Of a DNA stretch of 64,000 bases, positions 53,146-61,659 are shown piece after piece (positions within the stretch are counted from its first letter, which is position 1; each line of letters opens with the position of its first letter). A program made the position numbers and the translations under genes. The stretch is from Rhodobacter sp. GTDB lineage: Bacteria > Pseudomonadota > Alphaproteobacteria > Rhodobacterales > Rhodobacteraceae. The DNA is taken from NCBI GenBank assembly GCA_027487575.1, contig JAIYDJ010000035.1, forward strand, positions 1 to 64,000, in the 5' to 3' direction. The notes below the pieces were generated by a model, which ran no database searches, had not been told where the DNA came from, and was given only the letters and a program-made list of their open reading frames with translations.

Positions 53146-54003
53146 CTAGGCGATGATTTGCGGCCAGACCACCGAATTGCGCCGCGCGAACGCCCCCAGA
53201 TGCCCGATCCGCGTCAGCCCGAAATCCCCCGCCCGCAACACCCGCTGCCGTTTGGGGGCCTGCCCGTGCAGCGCCATCAGACGCCAGACCGCAGCGGGCG
53301 GAACCACCGGATCGTCGGCAACCGCGATCACCGTCATCGGGGCCTGAACTACGCCGACATCGGGCATCGGCAGACTGCGCCCTGCCTCGGCCAGATAGCT
53401 GCCCCGCGTCAGGCACCAGCGCCGCCATTGCCAGTAAACGCCCGCGGGTAGATCGCTGCCGAACCCCACCATGCGCCCCGGCAGAAAGCCGAGCGCGGCC
53501 ACGACGGCGGGCACCCCGAACCAGAAGAACGCGGCCAGCGCGCGGTAAGGCCAGGGATGATCCGTCAGGTGCACCGGACCACTGGCCACGGTGATCACCC
53601 GGTCGACCCCCGCCATGCCCGCATGACACCCCAGCATCAATCCGCCCAGCGAGTGCCCGACCACCCAGACCGGAACCCCCGGCACCGCCGCGCGCAGCGC
53701 CGACAGGGCCGCCGCCTGATCTGCGATGCCCCAGTCCGCCATCGTCGCCCGCGACGCTCGCATCGCCCCTTTGGCAGAGGCCCCGAAGTCGCGGTAATCA
53801 TAGGTCAGGCAGGCAAAGCCCTGCCCCGCCAGCCATTCCGCAAAGGCACGGTAGTATCCCATCGGAACACCCACCGCGCCATGCAGCACGACCGCCGCGC
53901 GGGGCCGCCCCGCCGGGCGGAACAGCCGCCCTGACAGTGTCGCAAAGCCCACATCCTCGACCCCGGCCGCATCCGGCCAAACCTCGCCCGCCATTGCCGT
54001 CAT
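53146..54003 (-). CDS. Alpha/beta-fold hydrolase under TetR control
   Basis: Serine hydrolase of 285 residues. HGAVG forms the oxyanion region, the nucleophile elbow GHSLGG holds Ser near 117, the acid is in AVADDPVVPP and the His in TRIGHLGAF near 270, so the triad is complete. No signal peptide. It resembles the predicted hydrolases of the COG4757 type. Two TetR-type palindromes lie 18-59 bases upstream, and the divergent gene is a TetR regulator, so induction by a toxic or lipophilic ester is likely. The M24 gene may be in the same operon. Confidence 0.88.
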   Translation of the reverse strand: MTAMAGEVWPDAAGVEDVGFATLSGRLFRPAGRPRAAVVLHGAVGVPMGYYRAFAEWLAGQGFACLTYDYRDFGASAKGAMRASRATMADWGIADQAAALSALRAAVPGVPVWVVGHSLGGLMLGCHAGMAGVDRVITVASGPVHLTDHPWPYRALAAFFWFGVPAVVAALGFLPGRMVGFGSDLPAGVYWQWRRWCLTRGSYLAEAGRSLPMPDVGVVQAPMTVIAVADDPVVPPAAVWRLMALHGQAPKRQRVLRAGDFGLTRIGHLGAFARRNSVVWPQIIA

Positions 54004-54020
54004 GCCCGCGCCCTTTCGAC

Positions 54021-54036
54021 TAGACCGATTGGTCCA
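54021..54036. promoter_or_regulatory. TetR operator, proximal (imperfect)
   Basis: TAGACC-GATT-GGTCCA, one mismatch from the palindrome TAGACC-N4-GGTCTA. Located 18 bases upstream of the hydrolase start. Confidence 0.8.
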
Positions 54037-54046
54037 ATACCATCGT

Positions 54047-54062
54047 TAGACCGTTCGGTCTA
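54047..54062. promoter_or_regulatory. TetR operator, perfect
   Basis: TAGACCG-TT-CGGTCTA, a perfect palindrome centred 26 bases from the first copy and 38 bases upstream of the tetR start. The two copies differ only in the spacer and one arm base. The form TAGACC-N4-GGTCTA resembles the NemR/LmrA operator class. Confidence 0.85.
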
Positions 54063-54100
54063 GTCTTTCGGCACGCCGCGACACAGACTATGATCGCCAG

Positions 54101-54658
54101 ATGACAACACCCGATCCCACCACCCGCGACCGGCTGATCACCACCGCCGCCCTGCTGTTCCGGCAGAAGGGCTATCATGCCACCGGCCTGTCCGAAATTC
54201 TTGCCGCGGCGCAGGTGCCCAAAGGCTCGCTCTACCACCATTTCCCCGACGGCAAGTCCGACCTCGCCCGCGCCGCCGCCGACTGGACCGCCGATCAGAT
54301 CGGCCGAATCATCGAAGATTCGTTCCGCGATGCGCCAGACTTTGCCCAGGGGGCGACAACGCTGTGCCACAAGCTGGCAAAGCTGTTCGATCTGCAGGCC
54401 ACCGCGACCACCTGCCCGATCTCGGCGCTGCTGTTCGACGGGCCCGAAAGCGAAGCGTTCCGCGCGCATGCCGAACAGACCTTTGTCCGGCTGTCGGTCC
54501 ATCTGTCCACCCATGCCGAACGCCTTGGCCTGACGGTACACGAAGCCGAGGCGCAGGCCGAAACGCTGCTGATCGCCATCGAGGGCGGCTGGACGCTGGC
54601 CCGCGCCCGCAGGTCGTCCGATGTGCTGCGCCGCCTGCCGTCCCGGCTTTTCGCGTAA
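54101..54658 (+). CDS. TetR-family repressor
   Basis: Transcriptional repressor of 185 residues. The N-terminal helix-turn-helix (about 25-48, GYHATGLSEILAAAQVPKGSLYHHF) is a classic TetR form; GSLYHHF is the recognition helix end. The C-terminal domain, with CPISALLFDGP, resembles the LmrA/YxaF-NemR group. Three cysteines or fewer are present, so a Cys-based sensor is not obvious. Divergent from the alpha/beta hydrolase with two operators between, implying control of both genes. Confidence 0.93.
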   Translation: MTTPDPTTRDRLITTAALLFRQKGYHATGLSEILAAAQVPKGSLYHHFPDGKSDLARAAADWTADQIGRIIEDSFRDAPDFAQGATTLCHKLAKLFDLQATATTCPISALLFDGPESEAFRAHAEQTFVRLSVHLSTHAERLGLTVHEAEAQAETLLIAIEGGWTLARARRSSDVLRRLPSRLFA

Positions 54659-54696
54659 GGCTTGCGAATCCCGCACCCCGCACCTATATCCCGGCT

Positions 54697-54791
54697 TGAG
54701 AGGTTGGCGCGGGTAAGCGCCTCGCCAACCCGGTCAGGTCCGGAAGGAAGCAGCCGTAACGAGCCCCGCTTGGGTCGTTGTCAGCCTCTCA
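54697..54791 (+). ncRNA. ffs: Signal recognition particle RNA (4.5S type)
   Basis: About 95 bases folding as one long hairpin: the outer stem GAGAGG at 54698-54703 pairs with CCTCTC at 54785-54790. The apical domain has the conserved SRP hallmark GGTCAGGTCCGGAAGGAAGCAGCC (about 54732-54755), containing the Ffh-binding asymmetric loop and a GGAA tetraloop. This is unmistakable for the small bacterial SRP RNA. A short CGGAC/GTCCG hairpin at 54809-54822 may end the transcript. Boundaries are approximate. Confidence 0.95.
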
Positions 54792-54884
54792 CCTACCCCC
54801 CCTTGTCACGGACTTGTGTCCGCAGCGCGCGACGGAACCGGCCCGGTCAGCGTATAACCTGCAGCGCAACCGAAGGACGGACCC

Positions 54885-56054
54885 GTGAAAAGCTTCTGGA
54901 TCATCATCGCCGTGGTCGTGTTGGGCGGCGGTTATGGCTATTGGGAATGGTCGCGCGCCGAAGCCACGCAACTGGCCTCGCCACCCGCGACGGTGGTCGT
55001 GGAACCCGGCACGGTGGAACGATCGGTCCTCGCCTCGGGCGTGATCGAGGCGGGCAACCTCGTGTCGGTCGGCGCGCGCGTGTCGGGGCTGATCGAAACG
55101 CTGGCGGTCGATCTGGGCGACGTTGTGGCCGAGGGTGACCTGATCGCGCAGATCGAATCGCTGGACCAGCAGAACGAGGTCTTGCAGGCCGAGGCGGACC
55201 TTGCGCAGATCGAGGCGCAGATCGTGGCAGGCGCGGCATCGTTGCGCGAAGCCGAACTCGGGCTGGACCGCACCCGACAGCTCAACGACCGTGAACTCAG
55301 CTCGACCGTGGCCCTTGAGGCCGCCGAAACCGCGCTGGCGGTGGCCCGCGCCAACGCCAAGGCGCTGACGGCGCAACGCGCCCGTGCAGAAATCGCCGTC
55401 ACCTCGGCGCGGCTGGCGCTGGAACGCACCCGGATCACCGCGCCCGTGGCAGGCACCATCGTGGCGGTTGTCACATCGCAGGGCCAGACCGTCAACGCGT
55501 CCAGCAACACGCCCACCATCGTCAAGATTGCGGACCTGACGCGGATGATCGTCAAGGCCGACGTGTCAGAGGCCGACATCACCCGCGTCGCGCCGGGGCA
55601 GGAGGCGACACTGACCCTTCTAGGCGAACCCGACACGCCCATCGCCGCCACCCTTCTGGCCATCGAACCGGCCCCGGCGTCGATCAAGACATCGGACACC
55701 GTCGAAACCGACAAGGCGATCTACTACATCGCGCGCTTTGCCGTCGAAAACCCCGACGGCAAGCTGCGCATCGGGATGACCGCCGAAGTCCGCATCCGCC
55801 TTGCCCGCGCCGAAGATGTGCCGGTGGTGCTCGTCTCGACCCTCGGCCGCCCCAAAGCCGACGGCACCTATCAGGTCGAGGTCTGGGACCCGGTCCGCGA
55901 GGCGCGCGAAAGCCGCGACGTGACTATCGGGGTCACCGACAACATTACTGCCGAAATCCTGTCGGGCCTTGCAACCGGCGATCTGGTGGTGGCCGACCGG
56001 GTGTCGGGCACCTCCGCCGCCGCCAACATACGCGGCCCCCGGGGCATGTTCTGA
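54885..56054 (+). CDS. macA: MacA-like periplasmic adaptor of an ABC efflux pump
   Basis: Membrane fusion protein of 389 residues. An N-terminal anchor (about 4-22) is followed by a lipoyl half (VVVEPGTVERSVLASGVIEAG), a coiled-coil hairpin (about 85-150, rich in Glu/Ala/Leu), the second lipoyl half (ITAPVAGTIVAVVTSQGQTV) and a beta-barrel. It links the MacB pump to an outer-membrane channel. Ends one base before macB. The -10-like TATAAC at 54853-54858 is probably its promoter; the -35 is poor. Confidence 0.9.
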   Translation: MKSFWIIIAVVVLGGGYGYWEWSRAEATQLASPPATVVVEPGTVERSVLASGVIEAGNLVSVGARVSGLIETLAVDLGDVVAEGDLIAQIESLDQQNEVLQAEADLAQIEAQIVAGAASLREAELGLDRTRQLNDRELSSTVALEAAETALAVARANAKALTAQRARAEIAVTSARLALERTRITAPVAGTIVAVVTSQGQTVNASSNTPTIVKIADLTRMIVKADVSEADITRVAPGQEATLTLLGEPDTPIAATLLAIEPAPASIKTSDTVETDKAIYYIARFAVENPDGKLRIGMTAEVRIRLARAEDVPVVLVSTLGRPKADGTYQVEVWDPVREARESRDVTIGVTDNITAEILSGLATGDLVVADRVSGTSAAANIRGPRGMF

Positions 56055-56055
56055 G

Positions 56056-58005
56056 GTGGCGCAGGCAAGCGGACCGCTGATATCGCTGCGCGGCATCACC
56101 CGGCGCTACAGCGCGGGCGATCAGGTGACGACCGTTCTCGACGCCATCGACCTTGACATCTTCGCCGGGGAAAGCGTGGCGATCATCGGGCAGTCGGGGT
56201 CGGGGAAATCGACCCTGATGAACATCATGGGCTGCCTCGACACGCCCAGCGAGGGGACCTACCGCTTTGCCGGGCGCGACGTGGCGGGGATGGACGAAAA
56301 CATGAAGGCCGCCCTGCGCCGCGCGCATTTCGGCTTCATCTTTCAACGCTATCAACTGCTGGCCGACCTCGACGCGCTGTCCAACGTCGAAATGCCCGCG
56401 GTCTACAATGGCACGCCCCGCGGCAAGCGCCGCAAGGAGGCCGCGCGCATCCTTGCGCAGTTGGGGCTGGCCGACCGCAGCCATCACCGCCCGTCGGAAC
56501 TCTCGGGTGGCCAGCAACAGCGGGTGTCCGTCGCCCGCGCCCTGATCAACGGCGGCGAGGTAATCTTTGCCGACGAGCCGACCGGCGCGCTGGACAGCAA
56601 GTCGGGGGCCGATCTTCTGGCGCTGCTCGACGACCTGCACGCGCGCGGCCACACTATCATCACTGTCACCCATGACCCCGCCATTGCCGCCCGCGCACAA
56701 AGGGTGATCGAGATCAAGGACGGCCGGATCATGTCTGACACCCGGAAATCCCCTGCCCCCGCCGCCCCGCGCCTTGACATCCCGCGCGCGGCCAACGGCC
56801 TCGGGGCCGCCATCGGCCGCCTGCGCGAGGCGGTGACGATGGCCGTGCGCACCATGATCGCCCACAAGCTGCGCAGCTTCCTGACCATGCTCGGCATCAT
56901 CATCGGCATCGCCTCGGTCGTGTCGATGGTGGCGCTTGGCACCGGCAGCCGGAAGCGGGTGCTGGAGAACATCGCACAGATCGGCACCTCGACCATCGAG
57001 ATCCGCAAGGGCACCGGGTTCGGCGACCGCCGGGCCAATGCGATAATGACGCTGGTCCCGGCGGATGCGGCGGCGCTGCAGCAGCAACCCTATGCCGCGT
57101 TCGTCTCGCCCGAGGTCACCACCACGGTACCCGTGACCCGGCGCGGGACCACCTCGGCCCTGCAGGTGCGCGGGGTCGGCGGGGACTATTTCACCGTGGG
57201 GGCCTTCACGCTGACGGCGGGCAACGTGTTCGGCCCGGCGGCGCTGGTGCGGCGCGACCAGGTGGTGGTGATCGACCGGAACGCGGCCGAAACGTTCTTT
57301 GCCGATGGCAGCGACCCGGTCGGCCAGACCCTGCTGCTGGACCGCGTGCCGATGCGGGTGGTGGGCGTCGTGACCCCGGCCGGGGCGGGATTCGGGTCGC
57401 AGAACCCGCGCGTCTATGTGCCCTACACCACCGCCTCGACCCGCCTGACCGGGCGCACGACGCTGGACAGCATCTCGGTCCGGGTGGCCGACAGCTATGA
57501 CATGCTGATAGCCGAACAGCTGATCACCGACCTGATGCTGCAGCGCCACGGCGTGCAGGATTTCTTTCTGGTCAACTCGGACACGATCCGCGACACGATC
57601 ACCAGCACGGCGGCGACCCTGTCGCTGCTGGTGGCGGCCATCGCGGTGATCTCGCTGCTGGTCGGCGGCATCGGGGTGATGAACATCATGCTGGTGTCGG
57701 TCACCGAGCGTACCCGCGAGATCGGGGTGCGCATCGCGGTCGGCGCGCGCAGGTCCGACATCATCGCGCAGTTCCTGATCGAGGCGGTGCTGGTCTGCCT
57801 GATCGGCGGGGTGCTGGGGGTGGGGCTTGCCATGGGTGCAGGCTATGCCGTGGGGCAGGTGACAACGATGTTCACGCTGGAGTTTTCGCCCGCCATCGCC
57901 GCCGCCGCCTTTGGCGCGTCAAGCGCGATCGGCATCCTGTTCGGCTATCTCCCCGCCCGGTCGGCGTCGCGGCTGGACCCGGTGGCCGCGCTGGCGCGGG
58001 ATTGA
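56056..58005 (+). CDS. macB: MacB-type ABC transporter (ATPase-permease fusion)
   Basis: Efflux pump of 649 residues, inner membrane. The ATPase is N-terminal: Walker A GQSGSGKST (about 42), Q-loop FIFQRYQLL, signature LSGGQQQR (about 150), Walker B VIFADEPTGALD, switch THDP. A linker leads to the first membrane helix (LRSFLTMLGIIIGIASVVS), a periplasmic MacB domain of about 220 residues and three C-terminal helices. Start is GTG at 56056. Substrates of this family are macrolides, peptides or lipids; which one cannot be told. Confidence 0.92.
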   Translation: MAQASGPLISLRGITRRYSAGDQVTTVLDAIDLDIFAGESVAIIGQSGSGKSTLMNIMGCLDTPSEGTYRFAGRDVAGMDENMKAALRRAHFGFIFQRYQLLADLDALSNVEMPAVYNGTPRGKRRKEAARILAQLGLADRSHHRPSELSGGQQQRVSVARALINGGEVIFADEPTGALDSKSGADLLALLDDLHARGHTIITVTHDPAIAARAQRVIEIKDGRIMSDTRKSPAPAAPRLDIPRAANGLGAAIGRLREAVTMAVRTMIAHKLRSFLTMLGIIIGIASVVSMVALGTGSRKRVLENIAQIGTSTIEIRKGTGFGDRRANAIMTLVPADAAALQQQPYAAFVSPEVTTTVPVTRRGTTSALQVRGVGGDYFTVGAFTLTAGNVFGPAALVRRDQVVVIDRNAAETFFADGSDPVGQTLLLDRVPMRVVGVVTPAGAGFGSQNPRVYVPYTTASTRLTGRTTLDSISVRVADSYDMLIAEQLITDLMLQRHGVQDFFLVNSDTIRDTITSTAATLSLLVAAIAVISLLVGGIGVMNIMLVSVTERTREIGVRIAVGARRSDIIAQFLIEAVLVCLIGGVLGVGLAMGAGYAVGQVTTMFTLEFSPAIAAAAFGASSAIGILFGYLPARSASRLDPVAALARD

Positions 58006-58027
58006 CGCGGGCGCGATTGCGGAAAGG

Positions 58028-58080
58028 CCGGGGGTTTCACACCCCCGGACCCCCGTGGGATATTTGGGGACAGAAAATGG
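58028..58080 (+). repeat. Terminator hairpin with GGGATATTTGGGGACAG tail (dispersed repeat type)
   Basis: CCGGGGGT-TTCAC-ACCCCCGG (58028-58048) is a strong 8-base stem, 23 bases after macB. It is followed by ACCCCCGTGGGATATTTGGGGACAGAAAATGG. From memory, this combination of a G/C-rich hairpin and a GGATATTTGG tail recurs at gene ends in Rhodobacteraceae genomes; within this window I see one copy. It probably terminates macAB. Confidence 0.65.
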
Positions 58081-58087
58081 GGTGCTG

Positions 58088-58116
58088 TTTACCTCTGGCA
58101 GTCGGGACACTAAGCT
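58088..58116 (+). promoter_or_regulatory. Candidate promoter of dnaX
   Basis: TTTACC (58088-58093), 17 bases, TAAGCT (58111-58116), about 20 bases before the dnaX start. Confidence 0.4.
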
Positions 58117-58135
58117 TGCGCGCAGAGGTGACCCG

Positions 58136-59839
58136 ATGACCGACGCCGCCGCCTACCAGGTTCTGGCCCGCAAATACCGCCCCGCGACCTTTGCCGACCT
58201 GATCGGGCAGGAGGCGATGGTGCGCACCCTGAAGAACGCGTTCGCGTCCGACCGCATCGCGCAGGCCTTCATCATGACCGGCATCCGAGGCACCGGGAAA
58301 ACGACCACTGCGCGGATCATCGCCAAGGGGCTTAACTGTGTGGGCTTGGACGGCGCGGGCGGGCCGACGACCGAACCCTGCGGCGTGTGTGAGCCCTGTG
58401 TGGCGATCACCGAAGGCCGCCATGTCGACGTGATGGAGATGGACGCGGCCAGCCGGACCGGGGTCGGCGACATCCGCGAGATCATCGACTCGGTGCACTA
58501 CCGGGCCGCGTCCGCCCGCTACAAGGTCTACATCATCGACGAAGTGCACATGCTGTCGACCAACGCCTTCAACGCGCTGCTGAAAACGCTGGAGGAACCC
58601 CCCGCGCACGTGAAGTTCATCTTTGCCACGACCGAGATTCGCAAGGTGCCCGTCACCATCCTGTCGCGCTGCCAGCGCTATGACCTGCGGCGGATCGAAC
58701 CCGAGGTGATGATGGCGCATCTGTCGTCCATTTTGGCCAAGGAGGCGGCGGCGGTGGCGCCGGATGCGCTGGCGCTGATCACCCGCGCCGCCGAAGGGTC
58801 GGTGCGCGATGCGCTGTCGCTGTTGGATCAGGCGATCGCGCATGGCGCGGGGGAAACCAGCGCGGCACAGGTGCGCGCCATGCTGGGGCTGGCCGACCGG
58901 GGCCGGGTACGGGACCTGTTCGATCTGGTGATGCGGGGCGACGCGGCGGGTGCCTTGGCCGAGTTGTCGGGGCAATATGCCGAAGGGGCGGACCCGATGG
59001 CCGTGCTGCGCGATCTGGCCGAGATCACGCACTGGCTGTCGGTGATCAAGATCACGCCCGAGGCCGCCGATGACCCCACCACACCGCCGGACGAGCGGGA
59101 CCGGGGCCGCGACATGGCAGGCCGCCTGCCGATGCGGGTGCTGTCGCGGACCTGGCAGATGCTGCTGAAGGCGCTGGAAGAGGTGGCGCTGGCCCCCAAC
59201 GCCATGATGGCGGCCGAGATGGTGGTGATCCGGCTGACGCATGTGTCGGACCTGCCCGACCCCGAGACGCTGATCAAGCGGCTGCAGGCCGGGCAACCGG
59301 CACAGGCCGTGACCGCCCCGGCGGCGCAGACCCCGGCCAACCACGCGCCCGCCCCGCGGGCGCAAGTGACCCAGACCGGTCAGGTTCTGGCCCTGCAGAG
59401 CGCGCCGGTGCTGGCCACCTTCGACGCGGTGGTCGCACTGATCCGGGCGAAACGCGACATGACGCTGCTGGTCGAGGTGGAAACCAACCTGCGGCTCGTG
59501 CGCTATTCCCCCGGCCGGATCGAGTTCGAACCGGGCCCCCGCGCCGCCCCCGACCTTGCCGCGCGTCTGGGCCAGCGCCTGCAGGGCTGGACCAACAGCC
59601 GCTGGGCCGTGTCGGTCGTGTCGGGCGGCGGAGCGGCGACAATTGCCGAGGTGCAGGATCAGGGCCGCCGCGCCGCCGAGGCCGAAGCCCTGCAAAGCCC
59701 GCTGGTGCAGGCGGTGCTGGCCGCCTTCCCCGGCGCGCGGATCAGCGACATCCGCAGCCCCGAGGCGCTGACCACAACCGCCGCCGCCGAGGCCCTGCCC
59801 GAGGTGGAGGATGAATGGGACCCCTTCGAGGACGATTGA
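58136..59839 (+). CDS. dnaX: DNA polymerase III gamma/tau clamp-loader subunit
   Basis: ATPase subunit of the replication clamp loader, 567 residues. Walker A GIRGTGKTTTA (about 45), the zinc module with CGVCEPC, Walker B DEVHML, sensor I ATTEIRKVP and SRC motif LSRCQRYDL are present. A linker rich in Ala, Pro and Gln (about 385-420) precedes a tau-like C-terminal domain ending WDPFEDD. No A-rich slippery site for a frameshift to gamma is seen. A gene order dnaX-ybaB-recR is interrupted by a histidine phosphatase on the other strand. Confidence 0.95.
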   Translation: MTDAAAYQVLARKYRPATFADLIGQEAMVRTLKNAFASDRIAQAFIMTGIRGTGKTTTARIIAKGLNCVGLDGAGGPTTEPCGVCEPCVAITEGRHVDVMEMDAASRTGVGDIREIIDSVHYRAASARYKVYIIDEVHMLSTNAFNALLKTLEEPPAHVKFIFATTEIRKVPVTILSRCQRYDLRRIEPEVMMAHLSSILAKEAAAVAPDALALITRAAEGSVRDALSLLDQAIAHGAGETSAAQVRAMLGLADRGRVRDLFDLVMRGDAAGALAELSGQYAEGADPMAVLRDLAEITHWLSVIKITPEAADDPTTPPDERDRGRDMAGRLPMRVLSRTWQMLLKALEEVALAPNAMMAAEMVVIRLTHVSDLPDPETLIKRLQAGQPAQAVTAPAAQTPANHAPAPRAQVTQTGQVLALQSAPVLATFDAVVALIRAKRDMTLLVEVETNLRLVRYSPGRIEFEPGPRAAPDLAARLGQRLQGWTNSRWAVSVVSGGGAATIAEVQDQGRRAAEAEALQSPLVQAVLAAFPGARISDIRSPEALTTTAAAEALPEVEDEWDPFEDD

Positions 59840-59859
59840 CGCTTTGACAAGGCAAAGCC

Positions 59860-60462
59860 TCAGGGCTGCGGCCAGCCATCCGGCGGGATCGACCCCAGCA
59901 CGGTGAGTTCACCCCCGTCGGCGCGCAGCACGTAGGCCACGCCCTGCGGTTCGGGATAGATGCCGGTCGCCGCTTCGAACGGGTCGTCATGCCCGACGAT
60001 CACCCGATTGGTGCCTGCGGCCACCGGAGCCAGCAACAGCGGCAACACCCGGTCGCGCATCGCGGCGGTCTGTGCTGAACTATAGCTTTCGGCAGGCTCG
60101 AAATTCAGCGCGGGGGTCTTGGCGTAGGTGCCGAAGGCCAAGTCTGCGGTCTGCCACGCGCGGCAGTATTCGCTGGACAAGACTTCGCCCACCGGGATCG
60201 ACAGGGCAGCCACCGCCGCGCCGATGTCGCGCGCCTGATGCCAGCCCGCCTCGCTCAGCACCCGCTGGGAGCCGCAAAGCGCCGGGTCCGCCGTGACCTG
60301 ATCGGCATAGTCCTTCTCGGTCTGGGCATGACGGATGTAGAGAACCAGCCCGCCCTTGGCCAACTCGTCCGCCAGCAAGTCAGGCGAAAGCATGTCGGCG
60401 CGCAGCGCAGCGGGAAAGGCAAGCAGGACTGCGCACAGCGCAGGCATCATCGGATAACGCAT
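59860..60462 (-). CDS. Exported histidine phosphatase family protein
   Basis: Phosphoglycerate-mutase-fold phosphatase of 200 residues with a signal peptide (about 1-22, MPALCAVLLAFPAALRA). The catalytic motif reads RHAQT (RHG family) with the phospho-His near 44; the second His is in VIVGHDDPF, and SSEYCRAWQTA supplies Arg. The start at 60462 is chosen as the first Met of the signal peptide. It interrupts the dnaX-ybaB-recR order on the opposite strand. Substrate is unknown. Confidence 0.82.
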   Translation of the reverse strand: MRYPMMPALCAVLLAFPAALRADMLSPDLLADELAKGGLVLYIRHAQTEKDYADQVTADPALCGSQRVLSEAGWHQARDIGAAVAALSIPVGEVLSSEYCRAWQTADLAFGTYAKTPALNFEPAESYSSAQTAAMRDRVLPLLLAPVAAGTNRVIVGHDDPFEAATGIYPEPQGVAYVLRADGGELTVLGSIPPDGWPQP

Positions 60463-60628
60463 GGGAAAGCCACCATCGGTTTGAGTTCTGAACAGGGGGC
60501 TGGCGATGGCTGGCAATCAGGATCTGCGCCATCAAAGTAAAAGAGTCAAGAATTATTCCCACCCGCGCCCCCTGTTCCCGGGCCGCCCGGACCCCTATGC
60601 TTGGTGATGAAATCCGACGGAGGACGAC

Positions 60629-60973
60629 ATGCTGAAAGGTCTGGGTGGCCTTGGCGACATGGCCAAGATGATGAAGGCCGCGACCGACATGCAGGCGAAG
60701 ATGGCCGAGATGCAGGAGATGCTGGCACAGACCGTGGTGCTGGGTGAGGCGGGGGCGGGGCTGGTCCGGGCGCGCGCGACGGCGAAGGGCGAGGTGACCG
60801 GGCTGGACATCGACCCGTCGATCCTTGTGGCTTCGGAAAAAGAGGTCGTCGAAGACCTGATCCTTGCCGCGATCCGCGATGCCCAGGGCAAGGCCACCGC
60901 CCGCGCGCAGCAGGAGATGGCGAAACTCGCTGAAGGCATGGGGCTTCCCCCCGGCATGAAACTGCCGTTCTGA
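60629..60973 (+). CDS. ybaB: Nucleoid-associated protein YbaB/EbfC
   Basis: DNA-binding protein of 114 residues. The N-terminal Met-rich helix ([20 protein letters not shown]) is typical; the beta-sheet core has [21 protein letters not shown] and the C-terminal helix ends [20 protein letters not shown] before the ATG is a strong ribosome site. Shares one base with recR (TGATG), the conserved ybaB-recR pair. Confidence 0.95.
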   Translation: MLKGLGGLGDMAKMMKAATDMQAKMAEMQEMLAQTVVLGEAGAGLVRARATAKGEVTGLDIDPSILVASEKEVVEDLILAAIRDAQGKATARAQQEMAKLAEGMGLPPGMKLPF

Positions 60974-61578
60974 TGGCGCTGACCGAGGCCCCCCGCGACA
61001 TCGAGGCGCTGATCGACCTGATGGCGCGGCTGCCCGGTCTTGGGCCGCGGTCGGCCCGCCGTGCGGTTCTGGTCCTGCTGAAAAAACGCGGCGCGCTGAT
61101 GGCCCCTTTGGCGCAGGCGATGGCGACCGTCGCGCTGACCGCCCGCGACTGCGCGACCTGCGGCAACATCGGCACTGCCGACACCTGCGCGATCTGCGCC
61201 GACGACACGCGCGCCGGGGGCACGCTGTGCGTGGTCGAGGATGTGGCAGATCTTTGGGCGATGGAACGGTCGGGTGCGTTCAAGGGCCGCTATCATGTGC
61301 TGGGCGGCACGCTGTCGGCACTGGATGCGATGGGGCCGGACGAATTGCGCATTCCCCGGCTGATCGAACGTGTGGCGGACGAAGGGGTCCGCGAGGTGAT
61401 CCTGGCGCTGAATGCCACCGTGGATGGCCAGACCACCGCGCATTACATTGCTGAAGCGCTGGCGGCATCGGGCGTGCCGGTCACCTCTCTGGCGCAAGGC
61501 GTGCCGATCGGCGGGGAACTCGATTATCTGGACGACGGGACGATCAGTGCCGCGCTCAGGGCGCGCAAGTCGTTCTGA
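60973..61578 (+). CDS. recR: Recombination protein RecR
   Basis: RecFOR pathway protein of 201 residues. N-terminal helix-hairpin-helix ([17 protein letters not shown]), Cys4 zinc finger [16 protein letters not shown] (about 56-72) and a Toprim domain with [19 protein letters not shown] and [15 protein letters not shown]. It helps load RecA on gapped DNA. Terminated by a hairpin downstream. Confidence 0.97.
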   Translation: MALTEAPRDIEALIDLMARLPGLGPRSARRAVLVLLKKRGALMAPLAQAMATVALTARDCATCGNIGTADTCAICADDTRAGGTLCVVEDVADLWAMERSGAFKGRYHVLGGTLSALDAMGPDELRIPRLIERVADEGVREVILALNATVDGQTTAHYIAEALAASGVPVTSLAQGVPIGGELDYLDDGTISAALRARKSF

Positions 61579-61590
61579 TCCTGCACCAAT

Positions 61591-61628
61591 CCCCCACCCC
61601 TGGCCCCTCCCTACGCAGGGGGAGGGGA
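61591..61628. repeat. GC-rich hairpin repeat between recR and trcR
   Basis: CCCCTCC (61604-61610) pairs with GGAGGGG (61621-61627) around an ACGC-type loop, preceded by CCCCCACCCCTGG. It lies in the convergent gap. From memory this C-rich/G-rich inverted repeat type is scattered in related genomes and acts as a terminator; only one copy is in this window. Confidence 0.6.
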
Positions 61629-61659
61629 GGCACCGGACGCGCCGGCAGGATGAACGCCG

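Noticed and set aside
54809-54822. CGGAC/GTCCG hairpin as strong terminator of the SRP RNA
   Set aside because: Five-base stem without a T run; too weak to list as a separate terminator.
58136-59839. Possible programmed frameshift in dnaX giving a gamma form
   Set aside because: No A-rich slippery heptamer with a downstream stem is visible in the coding sequence.
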